Origin: Cyanobacteria bacterium SBLK
GTDB taxonomy: Bacteria; Cyanobacteriota; Cyanobacteriia; Cyanobacteriales; Spirulinaceae
Direction: 5' to 3'
Assembly: GCA_017746715.1 (NCBI GenBank)
Contig: JAGHZQ010000088.1
Span: 32,969 to 96,968, forward strand
Length of the DNA stretch: 64,000 nt
In this document: one piece after another, positions 59,847 through 64,000 of the stretch
How the letters are laid out: every line of letters begins with the position of its first letter
Position numbering within the stretch: the first letter of the stretch is position 1
Position numbers and translations under genes: made by a program
The notes under the pieces: model-generated
Seen by the model: only the letters and a program-made list of their open reading frames with translations
Databases searched by the model: none
Told to the model about the DNA's origin: nothing

Positions 59847-60536
59847 TTACCCGATTCCCAAAATATAATCAAAATTCCCGCAACCGACATTATCCCTCAA
59901 GGTTCTAATAATTTGTCGGGTATTATCGTAGGGTCCGTTAATATAGAGGGGTTTCCCTTGACGGCCGAATTGAAGGGGAAGGATGGTCTCCCACTGCCCC
60001 AAATGCTCTCGCGTTATGGCAAAATCCGGATGCGGTTCAAATCCCAAACGGGCGGCATAATAGATAGAACCGAGAACGATCGCTTGTGCTTCTTCTAAGC
60101 TAATTTCTCGATATCCTTCGGGAAAGGGAAGGAAAGAACTTCGCAAAAAATAATTGTAGCGATCTTTATCGACCATTCTCACTCCCATTGTATCTTTTAA
60201 CCCCAAACAGCAATAATCGACGAGATAAGTACAAACGAGGAAACGATGATAATCTTGAAAACGAGCGACGATAATTAAGCCCAAAGAACTTAAGGTTTCT
60301 TCTTCTCCTCCAAGATCGTCTAACAAGCGTTCTCCACAATTGAGATTAACCCAACAGTTAGCAATGGGAGAAGGTTCGCTATTACTTTTTAAATGGGAGA
60401 TTGCAGCTTCTCCTCTTACGGCGATCGCCGCTTTAACATCGGCTACCCGCAGTCCCAAATAACGAGCAATTTGTCTGGGAGTAAAATTGCAAGCGCGAAG
60501 TTGAAAAATTTCTCGTTCTAATGCAGGGGAAATCAT
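59847..60536 (-). CDS. Hypothetical protein with N-terminal helix-turn-helix
   Basis: 229 residues. The first 40 residues look like a helix-turn-helix (QLRACNFTPRQIARYLGLRVADVKAAI). The rest is a mixed domain with CWVNLNCGERLL, IVARFQDYHRFLVCTYLVDYCCLGL and FEPHPDFAITREHLGQW; no known family recognised. Its ATG begins one base after the hemW stop codon, so they are co-transcribed. A link with haem insertion is only positional. Confidence 0.65.
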   Translation of the reverse strand: MISPALEREIFQLRACNFTPRQIARYLGLRVADVKAAIAVRGEAAISHLKSNSEPSPIANCWVNLNCGERLLDDLGGEEETLSSLGLIIVARFQDYHRFLVCTYLVDYCCLGLKDTMGVRMVDKDRYNYFLRSSFLPFPEGYREISLEEAQAIVLGSIYYAARLGFEPHPDFAITREHLGQWETILPLQFGRQGKPLYINGPYDNTRQIIRTLRDNVGCGNFDYILGIG

Positions 60537-60537
60537 A

Positions 60538-61791
60538 TCAGTTATCGTCGAATTGCTCGAAAAAGGCGGTTAAAATAGTGTTGGAAAAGAGAAATCCTTC
60601 GGGATCGCTGAGTCGTAATTTTCCGCAATGGGAGGACGCGAGATAATGAGAAACGGAAAGGGGTTCGTTTTGGGAATTGAGACAAACGAGCCAACCTTTT
60701 TGATAATAGGGTTCGATCGCTGCTGCAATTGCGCGGGCAATATCCGGGTTAAACTGCTCTAATTGTATGCCATCGGCCAAGCGCAATCCCAACATGAGGG
60801 TTTCGAGAAGGCGATCGCGTTCTGATAATTCCGGACTCTCAATTTTTGCCCCCTTCTGCACCCAAGTATAATAATCTTTGCGGGTGCGCGGACGAGTAAA
60901 ACGCCGATTTTGCGTATAACTGGCAGCCCCCATACCAAAGCCGTAATAAGAGCGATTTTCCCAATAAAGGCGGTTGTGACGGCATTGAAAACCCGCTTTT
61001 CCATAATTGGAAATCTCGTAATGTTCTAAGCCATTTTGCGTTAAAGTTTCTTGCGCCATGCGATACATTTGTGCGGTATGTTCGTCGCTGGGAAGGGGAC
61101 TTTCCCCAGGTTGAAATTGCTTGCCAAAAGCGGTAACGGGTTCGAGAACCAAATCGTAACAGGAGAGGTGTTCTGGAGACAAATCACAAGCAGAATTGAG
61201 GGAGAATTGCCATTGTGGGAGGGTTTGTTCTGGCAAGCCGGAAATGAGATCCAAACTAATATTATCGGCTTCGATTTGACGCAGGAGATCGATCGCAGTA
61301 AAAATATCCTGGACGCGATGCGATCGCCCGCATCGTTGCAATAGTTCGTCTTGAAATGCTTGCACCCCCAAACTAAAACGATTGACTCCCAAATCGCGAT
61401 AGCCTTGAACTTGCGATTGGGTAAATGTCCCCGGATCGACTTCCATGGAAATTTCGGCATGGGAATCAATCCCAAAACACCGCTCTAGAGTAACGAGGAT
61501 TTGTTCTAATTGGGGAACGGAAAGTAAAGAGGGCGTACCTCCTCCGAAAAAGAGGGTTTCCAGCTTGTAACGATCTTTAGGCGTTATTTCTATTTCTTGG
61601 CATAAAATGTCTGTATATTCGGCGATCGCGTTAAAATTTGTACCATTGCGGCCATCGCCCGTAACGGAAATCGGAAAATCGCAATAATAGCAGCGACGGC
61701 GACAGAAAGGGATATGAATATAAGCTCCTCGAGGAATGTCGCCATCGCCTCTCGAAGTCTTTTTTTCTTCTAAAATTGTAGTGTTTGGCAT
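60538..61791 (-). CDS. hemW: Radical SAM haem chaperone HemW
   Basis: 417 residues from ATG 61791; an earlier start at 61818 would add nine residues. The radical SAM motif is FCRRRCYYCDF (C30, C34, C37), preceded by AYIHIPFC as in HemW. Further markers: LETLFFGGGTPSLL, ISMEVDPGTF, FSLGVQAFQDELLQRCGR, HYEISNYGK, and Y-W-N-R region HNRLYWENRSYYGFGMGA. HemW transfers haem to respiratory proteins; it lacks the extra Cys of HemN. Followed directly by the 59847 gene. Confidence 0.93.
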   Translation of the reverse strand: MPNTTILEEKKTSRGDGDIPRGAYIHIPFCRRRCYYCDFPISVTGDGRNGTNFNAIAEYTDILCQEIEITPKDRYKLETLFFGGGTPSLLSVPQLEQILVTLERCFGIDSHAEISMEVDPGTFTQSQVQGYRDLGVNRFSLGVQAFQDELLQRCGRSHRVQDIFTAIDLLRQIEADNISLDLISGLPEQTLPQWQFSLNSACDLSPEHLSCYDLVLEPVTAFGKQFQPGESPLPSDEHTAQMYRMAQETLTQNGLEHYEISNYGKAGFQCRHNRLYWENRSYYGFGMGAASYTQNRRFTRPRTRKDYYTWVQKGAKIESPELSERDRLLETLMLGLRLADGIQLEQFNPDIARAIAAAIEPYYQKGWLVCLNSQNEPLSVSHYLASSHCGKLRLSDPEGFLFSNTILTAFFEQFDDN

Positions 61792-61857
61792 TCTCTTTCT
61801 CCAAAAAAAGAGGCACAATATTATCAGTCACCAGCGATGCGCTGAGCTTGCCGAAGC

Positions 61858-61878
61858 GTCACCCGTCACCAGTTACTA
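61858..61878. repeat. Heptanucleotide tandem repeat (3 units)
   Basis: GTCACCC, GTCACCA, GTTACTA in the spacer upstream of hemW. Confidence 0.55.
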
Positions 61879-61982
61879 CTTAACAGCTAGAAAACGCGAC
61901 ACGGATTAAACCCTTACCGATTATCCATGACTACCCCCAACCTCTCCCAAGAGGGGAGAAAAAAGGGGAGTTCCCTACTACT

Positions 61983-61996
61983 CATTACCCATTACC
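61983..61996. repeat. Heptanucleotide tandem repeat (2 units)
   Basis: CATTACC, CATTACC, a few bases before the ATG at 62002; it argues that the in-frame ATG at 61927 is not the true start. Confidence 0.5.
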
Positions 61997-62001
61997 CATC
62001 C

Positions 62002-63333
62002 ATGCGTCTTAACAATCGTGCTTTCAAAATCCTCGTTGAAGAAGCCAAACGATGCAGATCCCAATCGCAACGCGATGCTCAATATCGTATCGTACTCAAA
62101 CGCTTGGAAAAACTCCGGCGACAATCGGGTTCTCCCGTTAGCCAAAATGAGATTCGGGCAGCCGTTAGCGATATGTTTCCCGATTTTAGCGAACAAGCGA
62201 TCGAAGCTGCAGATCGCGCCAATCGTACTGCAAAGGCCACGGGTCTTATAAAATCCGTGGCGATCGGTGCGGTGGTTTGCGCGGGCTTTCTCTGGGTGGT
62301 GAATTTACCCTATCCTCCCATTCGCCGCCCTATTGCCCAAAAAGCACCGCTTTTATTGCTTCCCAGTTTCTTCAGCATGGATCGCAATTATCGCGGGGCA
62401 ATTGCCAAAGTCGAACAAGCCGATCAATTAATTAATCAAGCAACAAGTGGGGAAGATATTCTCTTAGGACGGGAAAAAGTCACGCAGTCTCAAAAACATC
62501 TTGATGCTATGCCAGTGTGGTTTTTAGGCTATGAACCCGTGGTCTATTGTCGCTATTTTGGCTGTACTTGGAAATTTACGTTTGATGAATTTGAAGGGGC
62601 AAGAAAGGCAGTTGGACGTATGGAAGCCAAAGTTTTTCAAGAACAAAATGCCTTAACTCAACTCAAAGAAGCCGAAACAACCCTCCAACAAGCCAAACAA
62701 CAATATCAAACCGCAGAAGGTCAAGCCAAAGACAACGCGATCGCTTCTTGGCAAGCCTCCCTACAAAATATTTCTCTCATTTCTCCTCAAACTTTTGCGG
62801 GCAAGCAGGCACAACAAAAATTCAATTTCTATCGCCAGGATTTCGAGAAAAATGTCGGCCAATTCAAGACCGTTGAAAAAGCAGGAACATTTGTCGAAGT
62901 GGCAAAAAAATTTGCTTGGCAGGCAGCAACCATGAGCCAAAATCCACCCCATTCAGCAGCAAAATGGCAGCAGATCGAAGGCTTTTGGCAAGAGGCACTC
63001 GCCCAATTACAAAAGGTCAATCCCGACGATAAAACCAGTTACATCGAAGCGCAAACCAAAATCGCCGAGTATCGCGCCAATTTAGCGCAAGTGACTCTCA
63101 AGCGGCAGGAAGAACAAACATCGGAACAGGCACTATTTAACGCAGAAAAACAAATTCAAAATTTGCTGGCTTCTACTCCAGACGATCCCGCTCGCGTCAA
63201 TCGTCCTCAAACTGCGGCCAAAATTCAAGGAATTATCAATGAATTGCAGAAAGTCAAACCCGGAACGACAGCGTATTCTAAAGCGCAGGAATTGCTCGAA
63301 TTTGCCAATGCTAAGTTAAAAGATCTGCAATAA
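62002..63333 (+). CDS. Coiled-coil protein with one membrane helix
   Basis: 443 residues from ATG 62002 (MRLNNRAFKILVEEAKRCRS). The earlier in-frame ATG at 61927 runs through a hairpin and heptamer repeats and is rejected. N-terminal helical domain (1-90), one membrane helix (GLIKSVAIGAVVCAGFLWVV, about 98-118), then a long extracytoplasmic coiled coil (about 205-440) with many Gln/Ala heptads (LKEAETTLQQAKQQYQTAE). A CRYFGC pair near 185 may form a disulfide. The family is unknown, seemingly a cyanobacterial envelope protein. Confidence 0.75.
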   Translation: MRLNNRAFKILVEEAKRCRSQSQRDAQYRIVLKRLEKLRRQSGSPVSQNEIRAAVSDMFPDFSEQAIEAADRANRTAKATGLIKSVAIGAVVCAGFLWVVNLPYPPIRRPIAQKAPLLLLPSFFSMDRNYRGAIAKVEQADQLINQATSGEDILLGREKVTQSQKHLDAMPVWFLGYEPVVYCRYFGCTWKFTFDEFEGARKAVGRMEAKVFQEQNALTQLKEAETTLQQAKQQYQTAEGQAKDNAIASWQASLQNISLISPQTFAGKQAQQKFNFYRQDFEKNVGQFKTVEKAGTFVEVAKKFAWQAATMSQNPPHSAAKWQQIEGFWQEALAQLQKVNPDDKTSYIEAQTKIAEYRANLAQVTLKRQEEQTSEQALFNAEKQIQNLLASTPDDPARVNRPQTAAKIQGIINELQKVKPGTTAYSKAQELLEFANAKLKDLQ

Positions 63334-63538
63334 GGGGTTTATTTTATTGATTGCATTAACAACAATCGCGTTGTTTTTAACAAAATCTTTATTTTTGTTG
63401 CGCGAATCGACAAAATAGGCAATAATTATTAACAAGACAGTCACAAAAATTTTCATTTCTTTGATAAATATTGCTTGGAGTCTTAAAAAACTCTGTAGCA
63501 AAATTTTTTAGTTTCTATTTTTTAACCCCAAAATAGCC

Positions 63539-63952
63539 ATGCTTAAGATTTCTCAAAAAAACGAGTCGAGTCGCGATCGGGATAGTTTTTCCTCTCTAGG
63601 AGATATACAAAAGATTCCGTTTTCTGTAGATATTCTACCTTTATATTGTTATATTTTTGATGCACTAGATGAAGCGGTTGCGATCGCGGATCTTTACAAA
63701 ACGGATTGTCCTTTAGTTTACTGCAATCGCACTTTTGAGAAGATGCTCGGATACAGTCGCTCGGAAGCGATCGGCAAACCATTTTTCTTTCTGCAAAGAG
63801 AAGAGATAGAAGCAGAAACAATCGCAGAATTACAAATTGCCATTCGAGAAGGTCGAGAACAGAAATGTTGAAATGTACACTTGAACTATGAGAAAAAAGA
63901 TACACCAATCCTATCAAAAGCCAATGTCAGCATTGTAGGAGCAACTCTTTAA
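63539..63952 (+). pseudogene. PAS-domain gene, truncated by a stop codon
   Basis: ATG at 63539. After 110 codons with a PAS opening (YIFDALDEAVAIADL, VYCNRTFEKMLGYSRSEAIGKPF, FLQREE) an in-frame TGA occurs at 63869-63871. The same frame continues with LNYEKKDTPIL and KANVSIV, recognisable as the rest of the PAS/PAC core, to TAA at 63950. It is the relic of a PAS sensor, probably the first part of a kinase. The final 48 bases show nothing. Confidence 0.65.
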
Positions 63953-64000
63953 ACCAGTGAACATAACTTATTTTTTCAGACATAAAAGCCTGCAAATACC

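Noticed and set aside
61927..62001. Longer start for the coiled-coil membrane protein at 61927
   Set aside because: The added 25 codons translate a hairpin and heptamer repeats; ATG 62002 begins the plausible protein.
1..64000. CRISPR array, tRNA or rRNA genes
   Set aside because: No regularly spaced identical repeats of 24-40 bp and no tRNA T-loop or rRNA core sequence seen on either strand; the short heptamer arrays are not CRISPR.

Overview
The window is chromosomal DNA from a cyanobacterium. Direct signs are psaK (photosystem I), the ferredoxin-thioredoxin reductase catalytic subunit, pxcA, ycf46, a PEP-CTERM protein, and very many copies of the octamer GCGATCGC (HIP1) in genes and spacers. 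Base composition is moderate. Frequent Uma2-type genes, pentapeptide repeats and REC-linked nucleotide cyclases suggest a larger, probably filamentous species; genus cannot be read from this window.

Layout. 1-3.1 kb: a cut-off gene, a LysR regulator and a two-gene ATPase/TOPRIM-like module (AAA + DUF3226). 3.2-9.2 kb: a broken type II NADH dehydrogenase, psaK with an HLR1-like site and a tiny upstream ORF, then decayed accessory DNA: a duplicated 360-bp non-coding block flanking a PEP-CTERM/DUF4114 gene, a MITE-like element, and a tandemly duplicated PAS-like gene with one dead copy. 9.2-21.4 kb: mostly housekeeping, with an AddB/RecC-like protein, pxcA, a TPR membrane protein, an RRM RNA-binding protein, an lptA-lptB-lptF lipopolysaccharide-export set, DUF309, ftrC, comF and gtrA. 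21.4-30.8 kb: a kinase-fold protein lacking the catalytic Asp, a tnpB relic, moaE, a thioredoxin-like ferredoxin, an FG-GAP repeat protein, map, a small HTH pair, a MITE, an Uma2 nuclease between duplicated relics, a 48-residue N/Q/G/K-rich small protein behind a nested palindrome, and an M20 amidohydrolase.

30.8-49.4 kb is rich in signalling: a REC-PAS-GAF histidine kinase, ycf46, a nitrilase, and three response regulators with closely similar REC domains that end in a diguanylate cyclase or class III adenylate cyclases. Between the cyclases lie a lipoprotein sugar-binding-type protein and an AAA ATPase + DUF4435 pair that matches the two-gene plan of the PARIS (AriA/AriB) anti-phage system. 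49.7-64 kb: DUF928, a beta-propeller/transglutaminase fusion, a pentapeptide-repeat protein, DUF4079, a histidine kinase preceded by a solute-binding lipoprotein, a GH13 amylase, an NYN-domain RNase gene frameshifted in an A-run just after its ATG, hemW, a coiled-coil membrane protein and a truncated PAS gene.

The most interesting items are the PARIS-like pair and its shorter AAA/DUF3226 analogue, the NYN frameshift with its leader hairpin, the duplicated non-coding block, the small gene with the nested palindrome, the psaK uORF, and heptanucleotide tandem repeats sitting at many gene borders. No tRNA, rRNA or CRISPR array was seen. All functional calls rest on motif recognition by eye; no database search was possible.
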